Shown: positions 15,175 to 25,079 of the stretch, in pieces
How the letters are laid out: every line of letters starts with the position of its first letter
Position numbering within the stretch: position 1 is the stretch's first letter
Origin: an uncultured Bacteroidales bacterium
GTDB taxonomy: Bacteria; Bacteroidota; Bacteroidia; Bacteroidales; Bacteroidaceae
Direction: 5' to 3'
Assembly (NCBI GenBank): GCA_937914945.1
Contig: CALGJF010000074.1
Location: 1 to 38,202 of the forward strand
DNA length: 38,202 nt
Program-made: the position numbers and the translations under genes
Notes under the pieces: model-generated
Seen by the model: the letters and a program-made list of their open reading frames with translations, nothing else
What the model was told of the DNA's origin: nothing
Database searches by the model: none

Positions 15175-17382
15175 TTATTCGTGAACCACACGGTCGTTAA
15201 GCTCAGCGAGCTTGGCCTTGTTCCAGCGGTCGGTAGTACCTACAAGATAACCTGTGATGCGTTGCAATCTGTCGAGATTGGTACTGCCACATTTTGGACA
15301 AGCCTTCAAATCCTTATCCGAATTTTCGTAACCGCAATCCATGCAACGGTTGCGGTTGTGGTTTACCGAGCCGTAGCCAAGGTTATACTTGTCCATCATA
15401 TCCACCACGCGCATAATGGCATCGGGGTTATGGGTAGCATCACCATCAATCTCCACATAGAATATGTGGCCACCGCCTGTGAGCGCATGATAAGGAGCCT
15501 CAACCTCGGCTTTGTGGCGTGCGCTGCATTTATAATAGACCGGAACGTGGTTACTATTTGTGTAATAGTCGCGGTTGGTAACACCCTCTATTATGCCGAA
15601 TTTTTTGCGGTCGGCACGAGTAAACTTGCCCGAAAGGCCCTCGGCGGGGGTTGCAAGCACACTGTAATTGTGTTGGTAACGCTCCGAGAAGTCGTTGGCA
15701 CGATCGCGCATATAGGTGATTATCTTAACACCGAGTTCCTGCGATTCGGCACTCTCGCCATGATGCTTGCCTGTGAGCGCCACCAAACACTCGGCAAGGC
15801 CTATGAAGCCGATTCCAAGCGTGCCCTGATTAATAACCGAAGCTATGGTGTCGGTAGGCTTCAACTTATCGCTACCCACCCACAGAGCAGACATAAGCAG
15901 CGGGAACTGCTTGGCAAAAGCAGTGCGCTGGAACTCCATGCGCTCATGCAACTGCCTTGCTGTGAGTTCGAGCACACTATCAAGCTTGGCAAAGAATTGC
16001 GCAATGCGCTGTTCTTTGTTCTCAATCTCCATGCACTCTATTGCCAAGCGCACAATGTTTATTGTAGAGAAAGAGAGGTTTCCGCGACCAACAGAGGTCT
16101 TGGGGCCGAAGCGGTTCTCGAACACACGTGTGCGGCAACCCATTGTGGCAACCTCGTGTATGTAACGCTTGGGGTCATCGGCACGCCACTCATCATTTTG
16201 GTTATATGTGGCATCGAGGTTCAAAAAGTTGGGGAAGAAACGGCGGGCACTCACCTTGCAGGCAAGTTCATAGAGGTCGTAGTTGCGGTCGGTGGGCAGA
16301 TAGCTCACGCCACGTTTCTTTTTCCATATCTGTATGGGGAATATTGCCGTTTCTCCATTGCCTACACCGCGATAGGTGCTATTCAGCAGTTCGCGGATGA
16401 CGCAACGCCCCTCGGCCGACGTATCGGTACCATAGTTTATGGAACTGAACACAACCTGATTACCGCCACGCGAATGTATTGTGTTCATATTATGGATGAA
16501 TGCTTCCATAGCCTGATGCACACGCTTCACGGTTTTATTCATGGCGTGTTGCACAATGCGGTCGTCGCCCGAGAGGAAATCGAGCGGACAATCCACGTAA
16601 TCCTCTACCTCGCGGTTGTATAGGTGCTCGTAGCTTATCGATGTGAGCTCCTCCAAACTCTTTAGCTCTTCTATAAACGTGTTGCGCACGTATGGTGCCA
16701 TGTAAAAATCAAAAGCCGGTATCGCCTGACCGCCGTGCATCTCGTTCTGGGCTGTTTCCATTGAGATGCAGGCAAGCACGCTGGCAGTCTCAATGCGTTT
16801 TGCGGGGCGCGACTCCCCATGCCCCACACAGAATCCGTTTTTAAGGATGTGGTCAAGAGGATGCTGGCAACAAGTAAGGCTCTTTGTGGGGTAGTAATCC
16901 TTGTCGTGTATATGTATGTAGCTGTTCTGCACAGCCTCCATTATATCCTCGTCGAGCAGAAAATCATCGACATAAGGCTTTGTTGTTTCGCTGGCAAACT
17001 TCATCATCATACCTGCGGGAGTATCGGCATTCATATTAGCATTCTCGCGGGTAATGTCATTGGATTTTATATTTATAATCTCCTGAAACATATCGCGAGT
17101 CTTTGCCTTGCGGGCTATACTGCGCTGATTGCGATAAGCAATATATCTTTTGGCAACATCCTTGCGGCTACTCTTCATAAGTTCCATTTCCACCATATCC
17201 TGAATGGCCTCCACGGTCATCTGTGCATCTCCGCGAAAAGAGATATGGTCGGTTATCTGGCGTATGAGAGCCATGTCCTCACCCTTTTCGGTGTGAAGCA
17301 TCGCCTTACGAATGGCTGTAACAATTTTTTCTTCATTAAAACCCACGATGCGGCCATCGCGCTTAACAACTGTCTGAATCAT
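15175..17382 (-). CDS. nrdD: Anaerobic (class III) ribonucleoside-triphosphate reductase
   Basis: This large subunit of 735 residues reduces ribonucleotides to deoxyribonucleotides without oxygen. An ATP-cone regulatory domain occupies about residues 1-90 (VVKRDGRIVGFNEEKI). The barrel follows with RGGNQVVFSSINYG and FIGLAECL. A zinc site (CMDCGYENSD...CPKCGS) and the glycyl-radical loop RITGYLVGTTDRW near the C-terminus come last, the radical glycine being most likely G711. It is first in an operon with nrdG. The leader of about 240 bases contains a cobalamin riboswitch, so high vitamin B12 should lower expression. Confidence 0.96.
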   Translation of the reverse strand: MIQTVVKRDGRIVGFNEEKIVTAIRKAMLHTEKGEDMALIRQITDHISFRGDAQMTVEAIQDMVEMELMKSSRKDVAKRYIAYRNQRSIARKAKTRDMFQEIINIKSNDITRENANMNADTPAGMMMKFASETTKPYVDDFLLDEDIMEAVQNSYIHIHDKDYYPTKSLTCCQHPLDHILKNGFCVGHGESRPAKRIETASVLACISMETAQNEMHGGQAIPAFDFYMAPYVRNTFIEELKSLEELTSISYEHLYNREVEDYVDCPLDFLSGDDRIVQHAMNKTVKRVHQAMEAFIHNMNTIHSRGGNQVVFSSINYGTDTSAEGRCVIRELLNSTYRGVGNGETAIFPIQIWKKKRGVSYLPTDRNYDLYELACKVSARRFFPNFLNLDATYNQNDEWRADDPKRYIHEVATMGCRTRVFENRFGPKTSVGRGNLSFSTINIVRLAIECMEIENKEQRIAQFFAKLDSVLELTARQLHERMEFQRTAFAKQFPLLMSALWVGSDKLKPTDTIASVINQGTLGIGFIGLAECLVALTGKHHGESAESQELGVKIITYMRDRANDFSERYQHNYSVLATPAEGLSGKFTRADRKKFGIIEGVTNRDYYTNSNHVPVYYKCSARHKAEVEAPYHALTGGGHIFYVEIDGDATHNPDAIMRVVDMMDKYNLGYGSVNHNRNRCMDCGYENSDKDLKACPKCGSTNLDRLQRITGYLVGTTDRWNKAKLAELNDRVVHE

Positions 17383-17456
17383 CTGACTAACGAATATTGA
17401 TGAATGAAAAATTTCGTACCACTGCCCTATCCCACGAGTAGCAACGGACTTTAATG

Positions 17457-17625
17457 AATGGCAGGTCTTCTGACTTGCTCCTCGTCTCTGTCGCCTTCCC
17501 GATTAAAATCAGTGGCAAAGGGTATTGCAGAGATGTCGCAGGAGAATCACAGCAGCGGGACTGTCGGGGATTCACACCCCGTTCCCTTTTAATCGTTCCC
17601 AATGATAATCGGGAGAGAACCAATT
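17457..17625 (-). promoter_or_regulatory. Cobalamin (vitamin B12) riboswitch in the nrdDG leader
   Basis: Read on the minus strand the conserved cobalamin-riboswitch segments appear in the right order: AAAAGGGAAC, GGGGTGTGAATCCCCGACAG, TCCCGCTGCTGTGA, GCCACTG, CGGGAAGGCGACAG, and the B12-box-like AGTCAGAAGACCTGCC close to its 3' end. About 75 bases separate it from the nrdD start codon. No clear T-run terminator follows, so control is more likely at translation. In known cases such elements repress B12-independent isoenzymes when B12 is available. Confidence 0.93.
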
Positions 17626-17631
17626 CTTCTG

Positions 17632-17639
17632 CGAATATA
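17632..17639 (-). promoter_or_regulatory. -7 element of the nrdDG promoter
   Basis: On the minus strand TATATTCG fits TAnnTTYG. The expected transcription start (about 17625) falls at the 5' end of the riboswitch. The -33 element is weak. Confidence 0.5.
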
Positions 17640-17716
17640 GTAAATTCTAACAGAATTTTACATAAAAGAAACGCTTATTTTATAAACAAAAAATCAACAG
17701 GGAAAAGCGAAACAAC

Positions 17717-17754
17717 AATCACCCCCGCCACAGCACATTGTGGCGGGGGTGATT
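17717..17754 (-). terminator. Strong hairpin ending the metG-glycan operon
   Basis: A perfect 16-bp stem (AATCACCCCCGCCACA with its complement) and a 6-base loop lie 45 bases after the stop of the GT39-type gene. The T-rich stretch behind it is interrupted (GTTGTTTCGCTTTT). It insulates the operon from the nrdDG promoter. Confidence 0.75.
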
Positions 17755-17798
17755 GGAAATTTTAACCTGTAAAAATATTACAAAATTGTAAAAAAGGC

Positions 17799-19337
17799 TC
17801 ACTCTCTATACCCTCGACTTTTAACCCACTGCAAAGCCTCGTTCTTTTTGAACTTGAAAAGAATGGACATGGGATCGCTTGTATATTTCACCAATTTGAA
17901 GAGGTCTTGGCGATGCTGTATAAAAGGGTACAACACCTCATAGGTGTATCGGACACCCATATTTTCAAGCACCACATAATCTATATTCTCGTCGAGCATG
18001 TGGTTTATTATATCCACCTCCGTGGTTTTTTCCTGCAACCGCTTGCCACGCACGCCCGCATGCACAAAGAGCAGTTCGGGCTTGCGCGATGCCACTATTT
18101 TTGCATCGGGCAGCTTTGCAACCTCCTTGCCTATTGCCACAAATGTTTTGAGCGACGGCGGGTAACCCTCGCGTGCAACCTCGTGCAAGCCGCGCATTGT
18201 ATGCTTTGTCTTATCCTCGGCTGTGGCAAAAAGAGGCAGAAAGAGCAACAGCATAAACCAAGGATTAACCGAGCATTTAAGCCAACGCATACTTGCAAGG
18301 CTTAAAGCATTCCACAGGCCCACCACAATACCCGCAGTAATGAACGGGAGCACAATTACCATATAACGATAAAAACTTGGGGTGTTCATTATGGAAACAA
18401 TGGCTATGTTCCCTACAAGGAACAGAGGAAGTAGCACGCGCAAACATTTCATCTTGAAGAAACCATACACAATGAGCACAAGCATAACCAAAGCTGCCAC
18501 ATAGAGAAACAGCGATGGCGACAAGGCATACTTCACAGGCATGAAGGGTATTATACTCTCGGGTATGGCCTGCACCGTGAGCATCACAAGATTGTCCATC
18601 ACGTTTGAAAAATCTATCTGGCTCACATAGCGCGACTGCCCAAGTTCCAATGCCGAATTTCTTAACGCCCATGGTAGCCAGCAAAGCACAAAGACCAACA
18701 ACAGCAAAATAGCAAGTTTGAAACGGCGGGCAAACAGCAAGGCTCCAAGGAAGGCAGCAAGCAGCACAACCGCCTGTGTGCGAATAAAAAAAGCATAGGC
18801 TACCGACAGCACAAACACCCAAAGCCACACATTGCGCCATGGCATTGTGCCTGTGGCACTTATAGTCTCATCAATCTTCACATAGGACCAAATGGAGAGG
18901 GATATGAAAAATATGCAAGAAGCCTCACTCATCATCATGGTGGAGAATTCAAGCAGATGCGGTGTAACCAGCACCGCGGCACAAGCAATAAAAGCCAACG
19001 AGCGTTTAACCTCCACTCTGAGCAAGGTATAATATAGCAATAGCGTTGCAGAGAAAAGGAACAACAGATTCATAACCTTCTGTGCCACGATGCTGTCTGT
19101 GATGAAGCGGAGAGGAGTCATCAACAAAGGATACCCGGGCGGAAATAGAGCCGAAGGCTCACATGCTATATCCACATACCCTTCGCCTGCCGCCAATGCT
19201 GTGGCAAAGGCATAGTAGTAGCAGTTATCGCCATTGATGTCAATCTTGGGATTAAATATATACATAAACACCAACAAGGCAAGCAAAGCAAGCCCTGTCG
19301 GATATAAGAAATCGGATGTATTGAATCTGCCTTTCAT
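17799..19337 (-). CDS. GT39/ArnT-like membrane glycosyltransferase
   Basis: This is a polytopic GT-C-fold protein of 512 residues with about ten membrane segments and a C-terminal soluble part. Near the N-terminus, the first periplasmic loop has DINGDNCYYYAFATALAAGEGY and then FPPGYPLLM, a pattern seen in ArnT/PMT-like transferases that use polyprenyl-phosphate sugars. The acceptor is unknown: glycan, lipid A or protein. It is the last gene of the metG-wzx-GT operon, 9 bases after pepP, and the terminator hairpin follows. Assignment to family is good; substrate is not known. Confidence 0.85.
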   Translation of the reverse strand: MKGRFNTSDFLYPTGLALLALLVFMYIFNPKIDINGDNCYYYAFATALAAGEGYVDIACEPSALFPPGYPLLMTPLRFITDSIVAQKVMNLLFLFSATLLLYYTLLRVEVKRSLAFIACAAVLVTPHLLEFSTMMMSEASCIFFISLSIWSYVKIDETISATGTMPWRNVWLWVFVLSVAYAFFIRTQAVVLLAAFLGALLFARRFKLAILLLLVFVLCWLPWALRNSALELGQSRYVSQIDFSNVMDNLVMLTVQAIPESIIPFMPVKYALSPSLFLYVAALVMLVLIVYGFFKMKCLRVLLPLFLVGNIAIVSIMNTPSFYRYMVIVLPFITAGIVVGLWNALSLASMRWLKCSVNPWFMLLLFLPLFATAEDKTKHTMRGLHEVAREGYPPSLKTFVAIGKEVAKLPDAKIVASRKPELLFVHAGVRGKRLQEKTTEVDIINHMLDENIDYVVLENMGVRYTYEVLYPFIQHRQDLFKLVKYTSDPMSILFKFKKNEALQWVKSRGYRE

Positions 19338-19346
19338 GAGCCGATA

Positions 19347-20738
19347 TTATTTATTATGCTCGGCCTCAATCTCCTCGGGCGACATAGGTTTGTATTTACC
19401 CAAGCGACGGGCACCACCCTCAAATACATAGTAATCCTCCTCGTTACGAATACCGCCGAACGAACGCCAAGCATCGAGTTTATCGTAACAGATGAAATCG
19501 GTAAACTGCTTTTCGGCACGCCATTTGTCTATGAGGTCGGGAATGAAATATATACCGGGCTCGACAGTAAACACATAACCGGGCTCCAACGCCTTTGCAA
19601 GGCGCAGAGACTTCCAGCCAAAGAGAGTGCTCTTTGAGCGCCCATCCTCGTAACCCACATACAGCTCGCCAAAGTTCTCCATGTCATGAACATCGAGACC
19701 CATCATGTGGCCCAAGCCGTGGGGAAGGAACATACATGCAGCACCCACACGGGCAGCCTCGGCGGCATCACCCTTCATCAAGCCCAAGTCTATCATACCC
19801 TTCGCAATCTCGGTGAGCACAGTCTGGTGGACATCGCGGTACTCCACGCCCGGTTTAAGGGCATTTACAGCGGCAAGATGTGCCCCACGCAGAATATTGC
19901 ACACAATGCGCTGCTGCTCGGTGAATTTTGCACCCACCGGCATAGTGGTTGTGAGGTCGCCCGCATAGTGCATGGCATTCTCGCAACCCGAATCGAGCAA
20001 GAACATCTGCCCATCGCGCAACGGCTCGGTGCCGTATGCATGATTGTGGAGAGTCTGGCCGTTTATGGTAGCAATAATGGGGAACGACAGGTTGAAATTG
20101 TGCTTTGCAGCCTCGGCCTGCACAACCGACACTATCTCGGCCTCGGTAGTTCCGGGGCGCACAGCACGCATGGCTGCGCAGTGCATATCCACCGACACAT
20201 TTACAGCCTCCTCAATCTGCTCAATCTCCTCGGCTGTTTTGTAATTACGCTGCGCAATGACCGCTTTTACAAAATCCATTGACACTGCGGCCTGTTGTTC
20301 GGCAGGATTTATTCCAAGAAGTTCCTGCAACCACACCTTGTGGTCGCCACGATAGGGAGGAAGGAAATGAATCTTCTGTCCCTTGTTCTGTGCTGCCTTT
20401 ATATAAGAGGCAAGCCCGCTCATAGGCTTTGTGAGCGAGATACCCACGCGCTCGCTCTTCTCGCGTATGGTAGGTTGCACTCCTGTCCACACAATATCGT
20501 CTATTGTGAGCTCATCGCCAAAGATTATCTCTTTGTCTTCGTCAATGTCGATAACCGCTGCAAGCCCCGAATAATCGGAAGCAAAATAGTAGAGGAAAGT
20601 GGAATCCTGACGGAAATGGTAGGCATTGTCGGCATAGTTTACACCCACATCACCATTACCAAGGAAGAGCAACAGACCGCTGCCCACACTCTTTTTCAAA
20701 ACCTCGCGACGTTTAATATAAGTCTCTTTACTGAACAT
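19347..20738 (-). CDS. pepP: Xaa-Pro aminopeptidase (M24B family)
   Basis: This is a dimetal aminopeptidase of 463 residues that removes N-terminal residues preceding proline. An N-terminal creatinase-like domain (about 1-170) is followed by the pita-bread catalytic domain. The metal ligands are visible: DSGCENAMHYAGDLT (two aspartates), LPHGLGHMMGLDVHD (histidine), FTVEPGIYF (glutamate) and GGIRNEEDYYV (glutamate). It stands between glycosyltransferase genes in the same operon, which looks like a housekeeping gene carried along rather than a functional link. Confidence 0.94.
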   Translation of the reverse strand: MFSKETYIKRREVLKKSVGSGLLLFLGNGDVGVNYADNAYHFRQDSTFLYYFASDYSGLAAVIDIDEDKEIIFGDELTIDDIVWTGVQPTIREKSERVGISLTKPMSGLASYIKAAQNKGQKIHFLPPYRGDHKVWLQELLGINPAEQQAAVSMDFVKAVIAQRNYKTAEEIEQIEEAVNVSVDMHCAAMRAVRPGTTEAEIVSVVQAEAAKHNFNLSFPIIATINGQTLHNHAYGTEPLRDGQMFLLDSGCENAMHYAGDLTTTMPVGAKFTEQQRIVCNILRGAHLAAVNALKPGVEYRDVHQTVLTEIAKGMIDLGLMKGDAAEAARVGAACMFLPHGLGHMMGLDVHDMENFGELYVGYEDGRSKSTLFGWKSLRLAKALEPGYVFTVEPGIYFIPDLIDKWRAEKQFTDFICYDKLDAWRSFGGIRNEEDYYVFEGGARRLGKYKPMSPEEIEAEHNK

Positions 20739-20757
20739 ATCTGTAAATTTTGGTTAG

Positions 20758-21501
20758 TTATTTCTTAATTACAGCCCTCACCACAAACCATATATGATGC
20801 AACACCGTAGATATCACTCCGTAATGCTTGCACATAATATTAAAACGCTCAATGAGCGAAGCGCGGTGATTTTGCAAAGATAATCCGTTTTGTAAATAAT
20901 TTATTATGGTTGTGTGAGTATTAACAAGCAACGACGATTTTTTCATCACCCTTATACACCAATCCACATCGGCAGACAAGCGATATTTGAGGTCGTAAAG
21001 AGGTGCAATGCCACGACGCACAAAAAATGCCTGATGGCACACCAACATACCTTTCTTGAAACTTTTCCAATTGAGATTCTCGGGAGCTTGCAAGCGGCGC
21101 ATGCGCACAAAACGACGCTGTTCGTCAACCTCGGCCGTTTCGCCATAAATAACATCGGGCAACGAGGGCATATTCTCTATTGCCGCCACCATAAGTTCAA
21201 GCGTGTCGGGGGCATATAGGGCATCGCCGGCATTAAGGAAACAGAGGTAATCGCCCGTGGCAAGCGCAATGCCCTTGTTCATAGCATCATAGAGGCCGCT
21301 ATCGCCCTCGCTCACAATGTGAGCAAACTCCATACCCGTTGCCACAGCCTTTGTTACCGTATCGTCGGTAGAGGCCCCATCAATGAGCAGATACTCATAG
21401 TTCTTATAGCTCTGCACAGCCACACTGCGCAGTGTGGGCTCTATAACAGCCGAGGCGTTGTAGGTTACCGTTATTATAGAAAATTTAGGTCTCAAAGCCA
21501 T
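20758..21501 (-). CDS. Family 2 glycosyltransferase
   Basis: This is a 247-residue cytoplasmic or membrane-associated transferase with a GT-A fold. The N-terminus FSIITVTYNASAVIEPTLRS, then DGASTDDT, GLYDAMNKGIALATGD and FLNAGD are characteristic of the WcaA-like GT2 group that adds sugars to undecaprenyl-linked glycans. Donor and acceptor are unknown. It follows the YfhO-type gene with a gap of only 6 bases. Confidence 0.93.
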   Translation of the reverse strand: MALRPKFSIITVTYNASAVIEPTLRSVAVQSYKNYEYLLIDGASTDDTVTKAVATGMEFAHIVSEGDSGLYDAMNKGIALATGDYLCFLNAGDALYAPDTLELMVAAIENMPSLPDVIYGETAEVDEQRRFVRMRRLQAPENLNWKSFKKGMLVCHQAFFVRRGIAPLYDLKYRLSADVDWCIRVMKKSSLLVNTHTTIINYLQNGLSLQNHRASLIERFNIMCKHYGVISTVLHHIWFVVRAVIKK

Positions 21502-21507
21502 ATTAAA

Positions 21508-23961
21508 CTACTCTTTTACTTTCTTATAAATTATTGTACCGGAGAGCAACAATATAAGCAATCCCACAAGCACCGATGATATGAGCGATATTTTTGCCGA
21601 GGAGAGTATCACCTCATCCACACAACGTAGCTCAATATCATGCTCGCCTGCCGGCACCGGCAACGCACGCAGCAGATAGTTGGCACGCAGCAAAGGCACC
21701 TCCTTGCCGTCTATATAAGCTTTCCATGTTTTGTAATACACCTCGGAGAACAACGCCAGATGCGCTGCCGCCGAACTGCTTTTATAGGTTATGTGCCCGG
21801 GGTTCTTATACTCGTCGAGCACTATATACGATGCCGAATCAACCGGATTGCAATACTCACGGCTGTTGGCAAACTGCTCCTGCCAGCTTTTCTCAATATA
21901 TGCACAGGAGCGAAGATCGCCATCGCCTATCGAACGGATTTCATCATCGGGAGTATCAGACCACACAATGCTATCCACGAACCAGCAGTTACCATACGCC
22001 TCAGGGTTCATCTGCACCTGTGGGGCACCCTCCTCCGAGGGTATTATCACATAGCGCACATTGAGCATATTAAGCACGTTCATATTAATACTATTACCAA
22101 GATAGGTATCTATAATATCTTGATAGCGGCGCAACTTGGCGGGGCTATATCCGCCCACCGACTTATGGAAATAGGATGTGCGTGAATCATTGAAAGTACT
22201 TGTTGCAAGGTTCAGCACACGATAATCGGGGTCGGTATCGCGCATTATCTGCTTGTCGGCAGCTGTGGGAACAATCTCTGTTGCCACACGTTTCGACACA
22301 AACGAATCCCATGAGAGGAAACGCTTATCCACCACCCACAAATCCACAAGAACCAACATTGTGAGAATACCTACAAGGTATCTGCCTTGCATTTTTGTAC
22401 GGAGATATAAAAACAGTGCCATAAAGGCTGCCGATATAAAGAGGAAGGAACGCCATGCATCGCTTGCGAGCATACTCGCGCGGTCGGCACGCAAAGCATC
22501 CACCAGCATGGGGGCGTAAGCACCATCCGACGGAGCAGCAAAATCAAACATCACACCGCCAAAGAGCGCAAGAACAAGGCATACACCGCCCGATACCGCA
22601 AAGGAGACCACCAGCGCAGCAATAAGATTCTTTTCGTTACCGCCCTCATTACGACGCTTCATAAACTCCTTGACAGCAAGCACACCCAATGTAACCATTG
22701 TGAGCGAGGCTATCACCAAAGCCATGGATGGCGCACGGAATTTGTTATACAACGGCAGGTTATAGAAAAGGAAATTATTTACAAACGGCAGATATTTACC
22801 CCATGCCATAACCAGCGATAGCAAAGTGGCGGCAACCAGCCACCAACGCTCGCGCCCCTTAACAAGGCATATTCCAAGCAAAAACAGAAAACACACTATT
22901 GCACCCACATATACAGGGCCTGATGTAAAGGGCTGCGCACCCCAATAGGCAGGCATCTGCTTAACTATTTGTTTTGCTTGTGAAGAGCCATAAGCCGAGC
23001 GCAACAACTCGTAAGTTTCGGAATCGGTACCCAGATTATAATGCGAGCTTGCACCATAGACATTGGGCACCAACATCGTCAGCGTCTCCTTTATCCCGTA
23101 ACTCCACGCGTAGGCATAATCAATATCGAGGCCCGAACTTGCAGTTTCATCGCCCTTGGGCTGCAACACAGCACCGCCACGCACACTCTCTTTGGTATAA
23201 TCCATTGTGGGCCACAACTGCCCCACAGATGGCAATATGGCAAGTACGGCAACAAGTGCAAGCACACCCGTAGCTTTAAGATAAAGGGCAAAAGCCTTTT
23301 CGCGCACGGCATAAACACCATATACCACAGCCAGAATAAGCAGAGTAAGCAGCAGATAATAACTAATCTGCTGATGATTCCAATAGATATTAAGGCCGGC
23401 AAAGACAAGGGTTACAAGGCTGCCGCGCAACAATTTGCCACGGTAACACATTATAACACCGCCTATAATTGGTGCCATAGTGGCCATAACCAAGGCCTTG
23501 TTCATGTGCCCCGCATTTATGATTATAAAGTTATATGAGCACAAGGTATATGCCACCGCCCCCATAAAACTGAGCCACGAGCGACACCCCAATGAGAGCA
23601 GGAATATATAGAAACAGATGAACGAGAGGAATATATATCCGTTGTGGCGCCCTGTACCACCCATCCATGCGAGGGTGAGAAAACGACCTATGTGGCGGAA
23701 CACATTCACCGACTCGGGCATATATGTGTAGTTGGCAGGCATACCGCCAAACATGGCATTGGACCAATGGGCATACTCGCCCGTCTCCTCGTGATACTCG
23801 CGCAAATCCTGGCCCCATCCGCGGGAATTAATGGCATCGTCCTGCACAAGGTCTTTCCCCTGCAAAGTGGGGGCAAAATAAACTCCTGTCAATACCAAAA
23901 AAGCAAGCACCGCAAGCAGGTGAGGATAATAACTCTTAAAATCTATTCTCTTCATAAGCAT
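21508..23961 (-). CDS. YfhO-family polytopic membrane protein (GT-C type)
   Basis: This is a large membrane protein of 817 residues, or 815 from the second ATG (23955). It has a dozen or more hydrophobic segments and a C-terminal soluble domain (about 640-790), ending with one further membrane helix. The extracytoplasmic loop after the first helix contains DLVQDDAINSRGWGQDLREY and WSNAMFGGMPANY. This pattern is typical of Bacteroidota YfhO-family proteins, which are thought to be glycosyltransferases or glycan-modifying enzymes that act outside the membrane. The position between GT4 and GT2 genes supports a role in surface glycan or glycoprotein assembly. Activity is unproven. Confidence 0.85.
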   Translation of the reverse strand: MLMKRIDFKSYYPHLLAVLAFLVLTGVYFAPTLQGKDLVQDDAINSRGWGQDLREYHEETGEYAHWSNAMFGGMPANYTYMPESVNVFRHIGRFLTLAWMGGTGRHNGYIFLSFICFYIFLLSLGCRSWLSFMGAVAYTLCSYNFIIINAGHMNKALVMATMAPIIGGVIMCYRGKLLRGSLVTLVFAGLNIYWNHQQISYYLLLTLLILAVVYGVYAVREKAFALYLKATGVLALVAVLAILPSVGQLWPTMDYTKESVRGGAVLQPKGDETASSGLDIDYAYAWSYGIKETLTMLVPNVYGASSHYNLGTDSETYELLRSAYGSSQAKQIVKQMPAYWGAQPFTSGPVYVGAIVCFLFLLGICLVKGRERWWLVAATLLSLVMAWGKYLPFVNNFLFYNLPLYNKFRAPSMALVIASLTMVTLGVLAVKEFMKRRNEGGNEKNLIAALVVSFAVSGGVCLVLALFGGVMFDFAAPSDGAYAPMLVDALRADRASMLASDAWRSFLFISAAFMALFLYLRTKMQGRYLVGILTMLVLVDLWVVDKRFLSWDSFVSKRVATEIVPTAADKQIMRDTDPDYRVLNLATSTFNDSRTSYFHKSVGGYSPAKLRRYQDIIDTYLGNSINMNVLNMLNVRYVIIPSEEGAPQVQMNPEAYGNCWFVDSIVWSDTPDDEIRSIGDGDLRSCAYIEKSWQEQFANSREYCNPVDSASYIVLDEYKNPGHITYKSSSAAAHLALFSEVYYKTWKAYIDGKEVPLLRANYLLRALPVPAGEHDIELRCVDEVILSSAKISLISSVLVGLLILLLSGTIIYKKVKE

Positions 23962-23987
23962 ATCAACTTAACACGGCAGAGCCGTTC

Positions 23988-25076
23988 TTATAAATTCTTG
24001 TAAACATTGCATGTTTGCTGCACCATACGTTCAAGGGAATACTCCTTTGAACGCTGCATACCACGCAAACGCATTTCGTCGCGCAAGGCGGGCGAGGATA
24101 TGAGTTCCTGCAAGGCATCGGCCATGGATTGCGCATCGTGCGGATTAAAGTATATCGCAGCATCGCCGGCAACCTCGGGGAAACAGCTGGCATTGCTCAG
24201 GCACACAGGGCACCCATTGCTGAATGCCTCCAGAATGGGAATACCAAAGCCCTCGTAATGCGAGGGAAAGACAAAGCATAATGCGTGGCGATAAAGCGAT
24301 GCCATCTGTGCATCGTTAGCCGATATCTGCACCAATCTGTCCGATATATTCCAAGCGGCAAAAAGTTCCAATTCGGCAGTGCTAAAAGGCAACCCTGTGC
24401 AGACAATACGCAACGCAGGATCCTTCATAAGCAACGGCCTCACAGCCGAGAGCCACGGCAAAAAGTTCTTATACCCCTTTCTCTCGCCCACATAAAGCAC
24501 ATACTTGTCGAAAAGTTGCTCGGCAGCACCACCTACGGCACGGTAACCGTGATGCACAACCGATATTTTAGAGGGCGATGTTCCAAGAATCTCCACTATA
24601 TCTTTCTTGGTATTCTCACTCACAGCAATAACGTGCGCAGCCTTTTCCACAAGCAACTTTTTATGCTGTATTGTGCGGTCATATATAAGCACATCCTGTG
24701 GATAGCGCTCAAAAACCATATCGTGTACGGTGAGCACAAATGGCTTGTTATTCCTCTCCAACGCACCCAAAAAATAGGGGCTGAAGTATGTTGGATGGAA
24801 AATATCGTAATCGCCCTTGCGCAAAGCCTGCCACGCACAAAACCTATTCACTGCCTGATAAACACGACGACGCAGGCGATATGAGCTGGGGAACGAAAAA
24901 GAGCTATACTCCTTTCCATAAGTTTCGGTAACATAATGATTCTCGCAAAAGCGCATGGGCAACGATGCCACAAATTCATCGGCAGGCAGATTGTATATGA
25001 GGTCGGCAAAATAGCGCGTAACCCCGCCAAACCGCTGAAAGGTAAACATCTGATTGTCGAACAGAATCTTTTTCAT
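23988..25076 (-). CDS. Family 4 glycosyltransferase
   Basis: This is a 362-residue GT-B-fold transferase. N-terminal features are FGGVTRYFADLIYNLP and HDMVFERYP; the C-terminal nucleotide-sugar half has VLYVGERKGYKNF and PSHYEGFGIPILEAFSNGCPV with the conserved E-x7-E arrangement. It probably adds a sugar to a lipid-linked oligosaccharide at the inner face of the membrane. It starts 3 bases after the flippase stop and is clearly co-transcribed with it. Confidence 0.93.
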   Translation of the reverse strand: MKKILFDNQMFTFQRFGGVTRYFADLIYNLPADEFVASLPMRFCENHYVTETYGKEYSSFSFPSSYRLRRRVYQAVNRFCAWQALRKGDYDIFHPTYFSPYFLGALERNNKPFVLTVHDMVFERYPQDVLIYDRTIQHKKLLVEKAAHVIAVSENTKKDIVEILGTSPSKISVVHHGYRAVGGAAEQLFDKYVLYVGERKGYKNFLPWLSAVRPLLMKDPALRIVCTGLPFSTAELELFAAWNISDRLVQISANDAQMASLYRHALCFVFPSHYEGFGIPILEAFSNGCPVCLSNASCFPEVAGDAAIYFNPHDAQSMADALQELISSPALRDEMRLRGMQRSKEYSLERMVQQTCNVYKNL

Positions 25077-25079
25077 ATA

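Noticed and set aside
15181..16623. 480-codon open frame on the plus strand opposite nrdD
   Set aside because: It is antisense to a certain gene with all motifs; its translation is low in complexity type (His/Val/Ile/Ala rich) with no recognisable domain. It is a codon-use shadow.
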